Counted from the stretch's first letter, positions 34,602 through 43,376 are shown. The stretch is 64,000 nucleotides of DNA from CAZBWP01 sp964630265 (GCA_964630265.1 CAZVRW010000005.1:1-64000); one strand, 5' to 3'. Notes: generated by a model from the sequence alone, not told the origin. Made by a program: numbers and translations.

Positions 34602-35588
34602 ATGCGCGCCATGGTGTTCGATCGGCCGGGAGCGCCCCTGCGCTTGGCCACCGTGCCCCGGCCGGCGCCGGGCCCTGGCCAAGTGCTGATCCAGGTCGGC
34701 GCTTGCGCCGTCTGCCGCACCGACCTGCACGTGGTCGACGGCGACCTCGCCGAGCCGAAGACCTCTCTCATTCCGGGCCATGAAATCGTCGGCCGCATCG
34801 TCGAAATCGGCCCCGGCGTGTCTGGGCTCGATCTGGGCGCCCGGGTCGGCGTGCCCTGGCTGGGCTGGACGTGCGGCGTCTGCACCTATTGCCGTGCCGG
34901 CCAGGAGAACCTCTGCCCCGACGCCCGGTTCACCGGCTATCAGATCGACGGCGGCTATGCCGAGTATGCAGTGGCCAACGCCCGCTATGTCTTTCCCGTG
35001 CCCGGTGACAGCAGCGACGCCGCGATCGCGCCGCTGCTCTGCGCCGGGCTGATCGGCTGGCGGTCGTTGGTCATGGCCGGGGATGGAGAGCGCCTGGGGC
35101 TCTATGGGTTCGGCGCCGCCGCGCACATCGTCGCCCAGGTGGCCCGCTGGCAGGGACGACGCCTGTTCGCCTTCACCCGGCCGGGCGATACAGTGGCGCA
35201 GGCGTTCGCCCGTCGCCTGGGTGCCGCGTGGGCCGGTGGTGCTGACGAGCGGCCGCCCGAAGAGTTGGACGCTGCGATCCTGTTCGCGCCCGTGGGAGCC
35301 TTGGTGCCTGCGGCACTGGCGGCGATCCGGCCGGGCGGGACCGTCGTCTGCGGCGGCATCCACATGTCCGACATCCCGTCGTTCCCCTATGACCTGCTGT
35401 GGCGGGAGAAGCGCGTCGTCTCCGTCGCCAATCTGACCCGCCGCGACGGCGAGGACTTTCTCGCCCTGGCGCCCACGGTGCCGGTCCGGACTGAGATCGA
35501 GACGCTGCCGCTGGAAGCGGCCAACACGGCGCTTGACCGATTGCGCAATGGCGCGCTCACCGGTGCCGCGGTTCTGGTGCCGCGGTGA
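34602..35588 (+). CDS. Zinc-dependent medium-chain alcohol dehydrogenase
   Basis: A 328-aa MDR-family dehydrogenase. Visible: catalytic zinc ligands in CAVCRTDLHVVDG and GHEIVGRIVEIGPG, four structural-zinc cysteines in CGVCTYCRAGQENLC, GYQIDGGYAEYAV, and a Rossmann domain LGLYGFGAAAHIVAQVA. The Rossmann Gly pattern is GFGAAAH rather than the usual GxGxxG, which may affect cofactor binding. The start MRAMVFDRPG is preferred. A GTG at 34584 would add six residues. Resembles the AdhA-like alcohol dehydrogenases. Substrate unknown. Its stop overlaps the next gene (GTGA). Confidence 0.85.
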   Translation: MRAMVFDRPGAPLRLATVPRPAPGPGQVLIQVGACAVCRTDLHVVDGDLAEPKTSLIPGHEIVGRIVEIGPGVSGLDLGARVGVPWLGWTCGVCTYCRAGQENLCPDARFTGYQIDGGYAEYAVANARYVFPVPGDSSDAAIAPLLCAGLIGWRSLVMAGDGERLGLYGFGAAAHIVAQVARWQGRRLFAFTRPGDTVAQAFARRLGAAWAGGADERPPEELDAAILFAPVGALVPAALAAIRPGGTVVCGGIHMSDIPSFPYDLLWREKRVVSVANLTRRDGEDFLALAPTVPVRTEIETLPLEAANTALDRLRNGALTGAAVLVPR

Positions 35589-36613
35589 AGCAGCCGCCCG
35601 ACGGGGCGCTTCGCATCTGGCTGCTCGCCGATGACCGGCCCGGAAACCGCACGCAGGTGCTGGGCGTTGGCGAGGCGCTGGGGCGGCCATTCGTCGAGCA
35701 GTCGATCGCCTACCGACGTCTCGCCGATCTGCCGAATCTGCTCCTCGGCGCCAGCATGGCCGGCCTCGATGCCATGAGCCGGCGGCGCTTGGTCGCGCCG
35801 TGGCCCGATCTGGTCATTGCCGCGGGGCGACGCACCGCGCCCGTCTCCCTCGCCCTCAAGCGGCGCTCGGCCGGGCAAACGATGCTCTGCCAACTGATGG
35901 ACCCGGGGCCGCCGCGGTCCGATTTCGACCTGATCGCCGTGCCCCGCCACGACCGGCCACAAGAGGCCGCCAATGTGCTGACGATCATCGGCGCGCCGCA
36001 CCGCATCACGCCGGATGCCCTCGCCCGAGCCCGCGAAACTTGGCGGCCACGGCTGGCGGCGCTGCCCGCGCCCCGCATCGCGCTGCTGGTTGGCGGCAGT
36101 GTCAAGCGGCGGGTCTTCACCGACGCCATGGCGCGCGAACTGGGAACGCGCGCCTCGGCGCTGGCGGCGGCGGCAGGTGGCGCGTTGATGATCTCGACCA
36201 GCCGCCGCACCGGCCCGGCCACGGAGGCGCTGCTGGCGGCGATCAACGTGCCCCGCCACGTCTTCCGCTGGGGCGATGGCGGCGAGAACCCCTACCTGGG
36301 CTACCTGGCCCTGGCCGATGCGGTGATCGTCACCGGCGACTCGGTATCGATGACCTGCGAAGCCTGCGCCGCGGCGGCGCCGGTGTTCATTCATGCGCCT
36401 GCCGGCCTGGCGGGGGCGAAGCATGCGCGCCTGCATGACGACCTCTATGCCGCCGGGTATGCGTGGCCTCTGAGCGACGCGCCGCCCGATGCCTCGGGAC
36501 TCGCGCTGGCGCGGGCCGTGCCGCCCGCTGCGGCCGACGGCCCGCCGCGGCCGCCGCTCGACGCCGCCGCCGAGATCGCCCGCGAAATTGCCAGGCGGCT
36601 CGGTGTGCGTTAG
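35585..36613 (+). CDS. ELM1/GtrOC1-family putative nucleoside-diphosphate-sugar-like protein (DUF1022)
   Basis: A 342-aa protein of the mitochondrial-fission ELM1 family, widespread in alphaproteobacteria. It starts with GTG overlapping the dehydrogenase stop. Visible: IWLLADDRPGNRTQVLGVGE, PDLVIAAGRRTAPVSLALK, LVGGSVKRRVFTD, ALMISTSRRTGPATEALL, and VIVTGDSVSMTCEACAAAAPVF near the C-terminus. The last phrase looks like the GT-B nucleotide-sugar site, so a glycosyltransferase-like activity is plausible. Bacterial members are uncharacterised. It is coupled to the upstream dehydrogenase and near an O-methyltransferase. Confidence 0.8.
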   Translation: MKQPPDGALRIWLLADDRPGNRTQVLGVGEALGRPFVEQSIAYRRLADLPNLLLGASMAGLDAMSRRRLVAPWPDLVIAAGRRTAPVSLALKRRSAGQTMLCQLMDPGPPRSDFDLIAVPRHDRPQEAANVLTIIGAPHRITPDALARARETWRPRLAALPAPRIALLVGGSVKRRVFTDAMARELGTRASALAAAAGGALMISTSRRTGPATEALLAAINVPRHVFRWGDGGENPYLGYLALADAVIVTGDSVSMTCEACAAAAPVFIHAPAGLAGAKHARLHDDLYAAGYAWPLSDAPPDASGLALARAVPPAAADGPPRPPLDAAAEIAREIARRLGVR

Positions 36614-36642
36614 GTGTAGACGGCTCTGGCAAGGATGGCCCC

Positions 36643-37308
36643 GTGTCCAACAAGACGATCGCAGTCGACGCCGCCCTCTACGACTACATCCTGAAGGTTT
36701 CGCTGCGGGAAGCGCCGGTCCTGCGACGCCTGCGCGACCGGACGCTAAGCCTTCCTCAGGCGCATATGCAGATTTCGCCCGACCAGGGCCAGTTCCTCGG
36801 CCTGCTGGTTCGGCTGACGGGGGCGCGAAGCATCCTCGAGGTGGGAACCTTCACCGGCTACAGCGCGCTGGCGATGGCCCTCGCCATGCCCGAGGACGGC
36901 CGCATCGTCGCCTGCGACATCAGTGAAGACTGGACCCGGATCGCTCGCGATGCCTGGGCCGAGGCCGGCGTTGATGGACGCATCGACCTGCACCTCGCCC
37001 CTGCCATCACAACGCTCGACGCGCTGCTCGCCGCCGGGGAGGCCGAACGCTTCGACCTTGCCTTCATCGACGCCGACAAGGAAAACTACCAGCCATACTA
37101 CGAGCGGGCCTTGTCGTTGCTGAGGGCCGGCGGGCTGGCTGTCGTCGACAACGTGCTGTGGAACGGCAGCGTCATCGATCCTGAGAAAACGGATGCCGAG
37201 ACCGAGGCCATCCGCGCCTTCAATGCCGCGCTCGTCGCGGACGAGCGGATCGACCTCAGCCTCGTGCCCATCGGCGACGGGCTGACGCTCGCCCGGAAGC
37301 GCCGTTGA
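36643..37308 (+). CDS. O-methyltransferase (caffeoyl-CoA O-methyltransferase-like)
   Basis: A 221-aa SAM-dependent methyltransferase of the CCoAOMT/catechol family. It starts with GTG at 36643 (MSNKTIAVDAALYDYILKVS), with AAGGA upstream. SAM motif I is ILEVGTFTGYSALAMALA. The acidic residue in VACDIS binds the ribose. Metal/catalytic residues appear in FDLAFIDADKENYQPYY and VVDNVLWNGSVIDP. Bacterial members methylate diverse diphenols. The exact substrate is unknown. It is 29 bp after the ELM1-like gene and is followed after five bases by a lipoprotein gene, so one transcript is likely. Confidence 0.88.
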   Translation: MSNKTIAVDAALYDYILKVSLREAPVLRRLRDRTLSLPQAHMQISPDQGQFLGLLVRLTGARSILEVGTFTGYSALAMALAMPEDGRIVACDISEDWTRIARDAWAEAGVDGRIDLHLAPAITTLDALLAAGEAERFDLAFIDADKENYQPYYERALSLLRAGGLAVVDNVLWNGSVIDPEKTDAETEAIRAFNAALVADERIDLSLVPIGDGLTLARKRR

Positions 37309-37313
37309 CGGCG

Positions 37314-37868
37314 ATGCATTTCCCGCCGCCGGATGCGCGCGGCGGTCGCGCTCGAGCTTGGCTGGCGGCGGGGCTCGCGGCGTTGGCGGCCAGCGGGCTC
37401 GGGGCGTGCGACGTGGACGACAAGCAGGTCCGGCTCTGCCAGCGCCTCATCGCCGCCTTCGAGGAGTCGCCCGAAACAGTGACCATCGAGCGCATCGCGG
37501 CGCACCCCATCGGTAACAACGGCATCATCCTCGATTACCGCCTTACCGACGAGTCACCGGACGGAGGGCCCCGCCCCCTGGCCGATAGCGGCGACGGCGC
37601 GCCGGTGCACTGGATCTCCTGCCGCTTCGAAACCGATCGCACCGCGCTGTTCGCCCGGGAGACGCGCCTCACCGAGGTGGCGACGGATCGCACCGGCAAA
37701 CTTTCGGACATCGACCTGCAGATGCTGAAGATCTGGCTCCGCCTCGGTCCCGGACCGACCGGCGGGACGAAACCCGTCAGTCGAACGCGACCGTCTTCAG
37801 CGCAGCATCCAGCCGGGCCTTGCCCCAGGCTTTCGGTTCACTCGGCGGCTTTCCGGCCTCCACGGTGA
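37314..37868 (+). CDS. Hypothetical lipoprotein
   Basis: A 184-aa product with a twin-Arg-like basic start (ARGGRARAWLAAGLAALAA) and lipobox LGAC near residue 33, giving a Cys-anchored mature protein. The middle (CQRLIAAFEESPETVTIERI and following) looks globular, including ISCRFETDR. The last 30 residues (92 bp) run antisense into the convergent FecR-type gene and look like low-complexity read-through, so the functional part probably ends near the GPGPTGGTKP stretch. No family recognised. It starts five bases after the methyltransferase stop. Confidence 0.6.
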   Translation: MHFPPPDARGGRARAWLAAGLAALAASGLGACDVDDKQVRLCQRLIAAFEESPETVTIERIAAHPIGNNGIILDYRLTDESPDGGPRPLADSGDGAPVHWISCRFETDRTALFARETRLTEVATDRTGKLSDIDLQMLKIWLRLGPGPTGGTKPVSRTRPSSAQHPAGPCPRLSVHSAAFRPPR

Positions 37869-38376
37869 CCCCGCCGCCGATGATCGTGAGATCGACGCGC
37901 TGACCGGCGGATTCGACCCAGACACCCTTGCCTGCGAGCAACGCCACGGCGAAACTCTGCGCATCAAGCTCGCCCCAGAACGTCGTGCCACGCACACCGA
38001 CGGAGCCCAATGGCGTGACTACGGTGAGACCGCCGCGCACCTTGTCGACGCCGGCCGCGACCGCCGAGAAGACTCCCCGCATCAGGTCGAGCACCGGTCC
38101 GTCGCTTGCTTCCTCGTAGCCGACCAGGGTGAAGCTGCTGCGATCGCCGAGGGTGATCACCGCGCCTTCAATCAGGCGGAGGCGCAAGCGCGAGGCATCG
38201 CCGGTGGTGATCGTCTCACCCACGTAGACCGCATCGCCGGTGGTGAGTTGGCGGGCCCGGTCACCGAAGGAGGCGGCGGCAATCCCTTGGAGGCGTGTCA
38301 CTTCACCGCCGACGTCGGCGGCACTGGCCGGCACGGTCACCGTCATAGCGACCAAGATCAACAGGGCTCGAAACAT
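37777..38376 (-). CDS. Secreted FecR-domain protein
   Basis: A 199-aa exported protein. The start at 38376 is set by GAGGAGA at ideal spacing and yields a signal peptide MFRALLILVAMTVTVPASAA. The FecR-like beta domain contains QLTTGDAVYVGETITTGDAS, ALITLGDRSS-type turns (seen as AVITLGDRSSFTLVGYE) and VVTPLGSVGVRGTTFWGEL, typical of stand-alone periplasmic FecR proteins. These lack the membrane helix of true sigma regulators and their role is unknown. It follows hemN on the opposite end of a minus-strand run and overlaps the convergent lipoprotein gene by 92 bp. Confidence 0.8.
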   Translation of the reverse strand: MFRALLILVAMTVTVPASAADVGGEVTRLQGIAAASFGDRARQLTTGDAVYVGETITTGDASRLRLRLIEGAVITLGDRSSFTLVGYEEASDGPVLDLMRGVFSAVAAGVDKVRGGLTVVTPLGSVGVRGTTFWGELDAQSFAVALLAGKGVWVESAGQRVDLTIIGGGVTVEAGKPPSEPKAWGKARLDAALKTVAFD

Positions 38377-38405
38377 GGTTGGTCTCCTCACCGCTTGGGC
38401 TCCCG

Positions 38406-39761
38406 TCACACGGCGCGGGCGTGGCGCGTAGCCCCTCGGTCCAGGTAGGCATCGAACGCCGCGGCCACGAGCCGGAGGAAGGGGCGCCCCGCCTCCGTCA
38501 CCTCGATCCGCGCGCCTTCGATGCGGGCAATGCCATCGCTGGCCAGCGGCCGCAAGCGTTCGAGGGCGTCGGCAAAGCGACCGGCATTTTCGCCCCGCGT
38601 TGCGCAGACGGCGTTCAGATCGACGGCAAGATAGCACATCAGCCGCTCGATGATCTCGGCGCGCAGTCGATCCTCGGCGTTCAGCGCGACGCCGCGCGCG
38701 ATCGGCAACCGACCAGCGGCGACGGCCTTGCCATAGTCGCCGAGCGGCGCCGTGTTCTGGACATAGCCCCCGGGCAGGCTGCCGATGGCCGAGGCGCCGA
38801 AGCCCAGCAGCACCGGCGCGTCGTCCGTGGTGTAGCCCTGGAAGTTGCGGCGCAGCGTTCCGGCCGCCCGCGCCACGGCAAGCGGATCGTCAGGCTTGGC
38901 GAAGTGATCGAGGCCGATCGCCGCATACCCGTGGCCGACGAGCCGCTCGCTGGCGGCGTCGAACTGCTCCCATCGGGCCTGCGCGCCCGGCAGCGCCGTC
39001 TCGTCGATCAACCGCTGGTGACTTTTCATCCACGGCACATGGGCATAGCCGAATAGCGCCACCCGCGCCGGCGCCAATCCGACCGCCGCGTCGACCATGG
39101 CAACCACCCGCTCCGTGGTCTGGTGCGGCAGTCCATACATCAGGTCCAGGTTGAGATCGGCGATGCCATGCCGACGCAACCAGCCGCAGACACGGGCAAC
39201 GACCTCGAACGGCTGATCGCGATTGATCGCCGCCTGCACGACCGGGTGGAAATCCTGGACGCCGATGCTGGCCCGATTGACGCCGGCGGCGGCGAGGGCG
39301 GCCACGTAGTCCTCGGTGGCGTCGCGCGGATCCAACTCGACGGCGAGTTCGGCGTCGGCGGCAACGTCGAAACGCCGCCGGAGCGCCGCGACGATCTGCA
39401 ACCAATCCTCGCCCTTCAGCATGGTCGGACTGCCGCCGCCCCAGTGCAGGTGCCGCGCCTTTGCCCGATCGGGAAGCGCGTCGGCCACCAAGTCGATCTC
39501 CAACAACAGTTGATCCAGATAGCGGCGGATCGGCTCGTAGCGGCTGACGATCTTGGTGTAGCAGCCACAGAACCAGCACATGGAGTCGCAGAACGGGATA
39601 TGGAAATACAGCGACAATCCCTGGCCGGGATCCAGGGCGGCGAGCCAACCGCGATACACCGCCGCGTCGATCGCCGCCGAGAAGTGCGGTGCCGTTGGAT
39701 AGCTGGTGTAGCGCGGAACGCGCAGGTCGTAGCGGTCGATGATCGCTGGATCGATGGCCAT
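38406..39761 (-). CDS. hemN: Oxygen-independent coproporphyrinogen III oxidase
   Basis: A 451-aa radical-SAM enzyme converting coproporphyrinogen III to protoporphyrinogen IX without oxygen, for heme and possibly bacteriochlorophyll synthesis. The N-terminus MAIDPAIIDRYDLRVPRYTS and YPTAPHF match HemN. The SAM 4Fe-4S motif is CDSMCWFCGC (C-x3-C-x2-C plus the extra Cys of HemN). Further motifs: HLHWGGGSPTMLKGEDW, SIGVQDFHPVVQAAINR and HFAKPDDPLAVAR. The start at 39761 follows GGGGCGGG. The ATG at 39776 is a close alternative. It begins just after the FAH-family gene, so the two are likely cotranscribed. Confidence 0.95.
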   Translation of the reverse strand: MAIDPAIIDRYDLRVPRYTSYPTAPHFSAAIDAAVYRGWLAALDPGQGLSLYFHIPFCDSMCWFCGCYTKIVSRYEPIRRYLDQLLLEIDLVADALPDRAKARHLHWGGGSPTMLKGEDWLQIVAALRRRFDVAADAELAVELDPRDATEDYVAALAAAGVNRASIGVQDFHPVVQAAINRDQPFEVVARVCGWLRRHGIADLNLDLMYGLPHQTTERVVAMVDAAVGLAPARVALFGYAHVPWMKSHQRLIDETALPGAQARWEQFDAASERLVGHGYAAIGLDHFAKPDDPLAVARAAGTLRRNFQGYTTDDAPVLLGFGASAIGSLPGGYVQNTAPLGDYGKAVAAGRLPIARGVALNAEDRLRAEIIERLMCYLAVDLNAVCATRGENAGRFADALERLRPLASDGIARIEGARIEVTEAGRPFLRLVAAAFDAYLDRGATRHARAV

Positions 39762-39777
39762 GGCGGCCCGCCCCATC

Positions 39778-40632
39778 TTATCCGGCCGCGCGGTAGGCGA
39801 TGATCTCCTGCCGTTGCCGCCCGAGCCCTTCGATGCCGAGGTCGAGGACATCGCCCGGCTTCAGGTACTCGGGTGGCGTTCGGCCCATGCCCACCCCCGC
39901 CGGCGTGCCCGTGGTGATCACGTCGCCCGGCATCAGGGTCATGAAGCGGCTGAGGTAGGCGACGAGATGCGCCACCCCGAAAACCATGTCCGAGGTGCTG
40001 CCCGCTTGGCGCCGCTCGCCGTTGAGGTCGAGCCAGATCCACAAGTTCTGCGGATCGGTGATCTCATCGCGGGTCACCAACCAGGGTCCGAGCGGCGCGA
40101 ACGTGTCGGCGCTCTTGCCTTTGACGAACTGGCCGCCGCGGTTCTTCTGGAAGTCGCGCTCGGAGACGTCGTTCATCACCGCATAGCCGGCGACGTGGTC
40201 AAGCGCCCGATCCTCCGCAACATACTGGGCCTGCAATCCGATGATGACGGCGAGTTCGGCCTCCCAGTCGGTGTGCGTCGAGTCGCGTGGCAGCATCACC
40301 GCGTCGTTGGGGCCGCTGAGCGCGGTCACCGCCTTGCTGAACACCATGGGCTCGAGCGGCACGGTCGCGCCGGTTTCCGCCACATGCCCACGGTAATTGA
40401 GCCCGATCCCGAGGATCTTGCCGACGCCGGCGACCGGCGGCCCGAGCCGCGGATTGCCGTCAACGGCCGGCAGGGTTGTCGGATCCAGCGTCGCCAGATG
40501 CGCCAGCCGGTCGGGCGCGAGGATGTCATCGCGCAGGTCCGGCACGTGATCGGACAGGTCGCGGATCTGGCCGTCGTCGTCCAGCAGTCCCGGTCGTTCC
40601 TTACCCTTCGGCCCGAACCGCAGCAACTTCAT
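39778..40632 (-). CDS. Fumarylacetoacetate hydrolase (FAH) family protein
   Basis: A 284-aa metal-dependent enzyme of the FAH superfamily (5-carboxymethyl-2-hydroxymuconate isomerase / ureidoglycolate lyase-like). N-terminal MKLLRFGPKGKERPGLLDD. The core holds ILGIGLNYRGHVAE, PMVFSKAVTALSGP, DWEAELAVIIG with the metal-binding acids, GYAVMNDVSERDFQ and ITTGTPAGVGMG. Substrate cannot be fixed: related enzymes split or decarboxylate 3-oxoacid-type compounds. GGGGAGA precedes the start. The stop lies two to sixteen bases upstream of hemN. Confidence 0.88.
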   Translation of the reverse strand: MKLLRFGPKGKERPGLLDDDGQIRDLSDHVPDLRDDILAPDRLAHLATLDPTTLPAVDGNPRLGPPVAGVGKILGIGLNYRGHVAETGATVPLEPMVFSKAVTALSGPNDAVMLPRDSTHTDWEAELAVIIGLQAQYVAEDRALDHVAGYAVMNDVSERDFQKNRGGQFVKGKSADTFAPLGPWLVTRDEITDPQNLWIWLDLNGERRQAGSTSDMVFGVAHLVAYLSRFMTLMPGDVITTGTPAGVGMGRTPPEYLKPGDVLDLGIEGLGRQRQEIIAYRAAG

Positions 40633-40818
40633 CGTGGTCTCCCCGTCCTCTGTTCCGGCGCCGGCCGCGCCGGAGTCCGCCCATCGCCACAGTAGCGGCC
40701 GGGCGCGCGGCGTCAACGGCCGCCCGCTCGCCCTGACAACGGTGCCGCGGCAACGGTTGCCGAAGCGAACGCGTGACGGCATGATCCCGACGCGCGATCC
40801 GGGACGACAGAGGCAGCC

Positions 40819-41562
40819 ATGCTCGACCTGCTCACAAGCCCTCAGGCGTGGGCCAGCCTGCTCACGTTGACCGCGCTTGAGATCGTTCTCGGCGTAGACA
40901 ACATCATTTTTTTGTCGATCGTCTCCGGCCGGCTGCCGGAAGCGCAGCAGCGCCGCGCCAGGCGCATCGGCCTTCTCGCCGCTGCCGCCATGCGGGTCCT
41001 GCTGCTCCTCGGTATCGCCTGGGTCATTGGATTGACGGCGACGATCTTCACGCTTTTCGAACATGCGGTGTCGTGGCGGGATGTCGTGCTCGGCGGTGGC
41101 GGCCTCTTTCTGTTGATCAAGGGAACCCTGGAGATCCACGCGATGGTCGAGGGTCAGCATCACGCCCCGCGGGTGGCGACCGCGAGCTTCGCCGCCGTGA
41201 TCCTGCAGATCATGGTGCTCGATATCGTCTTTTCGCTGGACTCCGTGATCACCGCCGTCGGCATGGCGCAGCACATCGAAATCATGGTCGCGGCCGTGTT
41301 GATCGCGGTCGGTGTCATGCTCGTCGCCGCCGAGCCGACGGCACGCTTCGTCAACACCCATCCGACCGTCAAGATGCTGGCACTGAGCTTCCTGCTGCTG
41401 GTCGGCGTCGCCCTGATCGCCGACGGCCTGCACTTTCACATTCCGCGCGGCTACATCTACTTCGCCATTGCGTTTTCGGTTGGCGTCGAGGTGCTTAATC
41501 GACTGGCTGCGCGGGCGGTTGGCCGGTCAATATCCGGCGCGGACGGGGGCGCCGCGGGCTGA
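40819..41562 (+). CDS. TerC-family integral membrane protein
   Basis: A 247-aa membrane protein with about seven helices. The two metal-coordinating-type motifs of TerC are clear: LEIVLGVDNIIFLSIVSGRL in helix 1 and MVLDIVFSLDSVITAVGMA in the middle. Family members are linked to metal (Mn, tellurite) export or co-translational metalation. It is encoded divergently from the FAH gene and converges on a secreted protein gene. AGAGGCAGCC precedes the start. Confidence 0.92.
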   Translation: MLDLLTSPQAWASLLTLTALEIVLGVDNIIFLSIVSGRLPEAQQRRARRIGLLAAAAMRVLLLLGIAWVIGLTATIFTLFEHAVSWRDVVLGGGGLFLLIKGTLEIHAMVEGQHHAPRVATASFAAVILQIMVLDIVFSLDSVITAVGMAQHIEIMVAAVLIAVGVMLVAAEPTARFVNTHPTVKMLALSFLLLVGVALIADGLHFHIPRGYIYFAIAFSVGVEVLNRLAARAVGRSISGADGGAAG

Positions 41563-41590
41563 GACGCCGCTGCGGTCGTGCCGCAGTCGC

Positions 41591-41914
41591 CTACTTGCGA
41601 TCGATGGTGAGGTTGCGCTGCGAGCGATCGACGCCGATGGCGAGGGGCAGTTGCGGTGGCGTCCCCCGATACTCCTCGACGCGGGCCGGCGGCACCGCGG
41701 CGTCGCCGCAGCGCGGCCGGAGACTGTCGCAGGTCCAGCGGAAGCCGGCGGGCATGCCGGTCATGGCGCCGCCTCGATCGAAGATGCATTCGCACAGGCG
41801 CCCCGCCTGACACGCGACGGTGCCCAGCCCGGTGCGGTTGCACGCCGGGGGCCCGGCGGCGACGGCCGGCAGTGCGACCAACATCAGCAGGGTGGCGGCG
41901 GTCGGGCGGATCAT
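41591..41914 (-). CDS. Small secreted cysteine-rich protein, hypothetical
   Basis: A 107-aa exported product. The signal peptide MIRPTAATLLMLVALPAVAA is followed by GPPACNRTGLGTVACQAG, CECIFDRG and WTCDSLRPRCG. Six cysteines in the mature region suggest disulfides. The end (QLPLAIGVDRSQRNLTIDRK) is polar. GAAGG lies about ten bases upstream of the ATG. It lies divergent to the alpha-glucan operon and converges with terC. No family recognised. Confidence 0.65.
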   Translation of the reverse strand: MIRPTAATLLMLVALPAVAAGPPACNRTGLGTVACQAGRLCECIFDRGGAMTGMPAGFRWTCDSLRPRCGDAAVPPARVEEYRGTPPQLPLAIGVDRSQRNLTIDRK

Positions 41915-41981
41915 GGGGCTTGCCTTCGCTCGTTTCGCGGGCAACGTGGCGCCTTCGAACACCTCGCAAACCTGCCGCGGA

Positions 41982-42044
41982 TCGATTGACGATCCGTTAC
42001 CGGACGGCGCCGGGCTGGGTCGTCCGGCCGAAGTCGATTGACGA
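41982..42044. promoter_or_regulatory. Direct repeat of TCGATTGACGA upstream of the alpha-glucan operon
   Basis: Two identical 11-bp copies at 41982-41992 and 42034-42044 are 52 bp apart, about five helical turns, in the intergenic region before the synthase gene. The second copy supplies the -35 (TTGACG) of the candidate promoter. They may be binding sites for a regulator. Unproven. Confidence 0.4.
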
Positions 42045-42065
42045 AATGGCGCCATCGTTTAGAAC
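42038..42065 (+). promoter_or_regulatory. Candidate promoter of the alpha-glucan operon
   Basis: TTGACG at 42038-42043 and TAGAAC at 42060-42065 with a 16-bp spacer, about 35 bp upstream of the synthase ATG. The -35 is near-consensus. The -10 matches four of six. Confidence 0.45.
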
Positions 42066-42099
42066 ACGCGGAAAGACCATAACGACGGAGGGACATCCC

Positions 42100-43305
42100 A
42101 TGCGCGTGCTGTTCATGACCAACGAATTCCCTCCGCACATTTACGGTGGCGCCGGTGTGCATGTCGAATACCTGACCCGAGAGTTGGCGAAGTTGGTTCC
42201 GGTCGAGGTGCGCAGCTTCCATGATCAGGCATTCGTCGAGGGCAACCTGACGGTGCGCGGGACCAAGCTCGAGTCGTCCCAGTTCTCCGGTTGTCCGGTT
42301 CCCTTCGTTTCGCCGCTGAAGGCGTTGGCGACCTGCCTCACATTCAATGGGCAGGGGATCGAGGCTGACGTCGTTCACTGCCATACATGGTATGCTCAGT
42401 TCGGTGGCCTTCTTGCGAAAATGCTGTATGGCACACCTTTCGTCCTGACGGTGCACTCGCTGGAACCGCTGCGCCCCTGGAAGCGCGAGCAGATCGGCCG
42501 CGGCTACGAATTGTCGAGTTGGGTAGAACGGACAGCGCTGGAGATGGCCGACGCGGTCATTGCGGTCTCCACGGCAACGCGGCAAGATGTGCTCGATCTC
42601 TTCGACGTCGATCCGGCCAAGGTCACCGTTATCCCCAACGGTATCGACACCGACGAGTATCGACCGGTGCACCGCTCCGACGCCCTGCTCCGGCTGGGCG
42701 TCGACCCGACGCGCCCCTATGTCCTGTTCGTCGGTCGGATGACGCGGCAAAAGGGATTGTACTACCTGCTTCGTGCCGCCGACTACATTGACCCCGACAT
42801 TCAGATCGTGCTGTGCGCCGGCGAGTCCGACACCCCGCAATTGCAGGCGGAGTTGGAGGGTATGGTCGACCTGTTGCAGGAACGGCGCTCCGGCGTCGTC
42901 TGGATTCCGGAGATGGTCACGCGGCAGACCACGGTGGCCCTTTATGCCCACGCCAGCGTGTTCTGCTGCCCATCGATTTATGAACCTTTCGGGATCATCA
43001 ATCTCGAGGCGATGGCCTGCGGCACGCCGGTGGTGGCGACCGCCGTCGGCGGCATCCCCGAGGTGGTCGTCGACGGCGAGACCGGCTTTCTGGTGGATGC
43101 CAACCTGTCACCGGATCCACCCTATGATCCCCTTGACGCGGAGGCGCTGGCGCGCGGCTTGGCCGATGGCATCAACCGTCTCGGGACTGACCCGGAACTC
43201 AATGCGCGCATGAGCGAAGCTGGTCGACGCCGGGTCGTCGAGCATTTCAGCTGGGAGAGCATCGCCCACCGCACACTGGCGCTTTACGAGACATTGGCGG
43301 CTTGA
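42100..43305 (+). CDS. glgM: Corynebacterium-type GT4 alpha-glucan synthase (probable maltose-1-phosphate synthase)
   Basis: A 401-aa GT-B glycosyltransferase of the family annotated as Corynebacterium-type glycogen synthase (TIGR02149). Its characterised mycobacterial homologue (GlgM, Rv1212c) joins ADP-glucose and glucose-1-phosphate into alpha-maltose-1-phosphate. Visible: MRVLFMTNEFPPHIYGGAGV, HTWYAQFGGLL, VIPNGIDTDEYRPV, LFVGRMTRQKGLYYLLRAA and the donor site PSIYEPFGIINLEAMACGTP. The ATG has GGAGGG seven bases upstream. It is first gene of an operon with glgE, a treS-maltokinase fusion and glgB, which makes the maltose-1-phosphate role more likely than classical glycogen synthase, but this is inference. 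Confidence 0.85.
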   Translation: MRVLFMTNEFPPHIYGGAGVHVEYLTRELAKLVPVEVRSFHDQAFVEGNLTVRGTKLESSQFSGCPVPFVSPLKALATCLTFNGQGIEADVVHCHTWYAQFGGLLAKMLYGTPFVLTVHSLEPLRPWKREQIGRGYELSSWVERTALEMADAVIAVSTATRQDVLDLFDVDPAKVTVIPNGIDTDEYRPVHRSDALLRLGVDPTRPYVLFVGRMTRQKGLYYLLRAADYIDPDIQIVLCAGESDTPQLQAELEGMVDLLQERRSGVVWIPEMVTRQTTVALYAHASVFCCPSIYEPFGIINLEAMACGTPVVATAVGGIPEVVVDGETGFLVDANLSPDPPYDPLDAEALARGLADGINRLGTDPELNARMSEAGRRRVVEHFSWESIAHRTLALYETLAA

Positions 43306-43376
43306 CAGAGAGCGCGGGACGCGCGTCCCATGCACTTGATGACCCTCGCACACCAATCCACGGAGAGCGCGTGAGC

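Noticed and set aside
33891..35690. A 599-codon minus-strand frame across alaS and the dehydrogenase
   Set aside because: Antisense shadow of two well-conserved genes, with no family motif.
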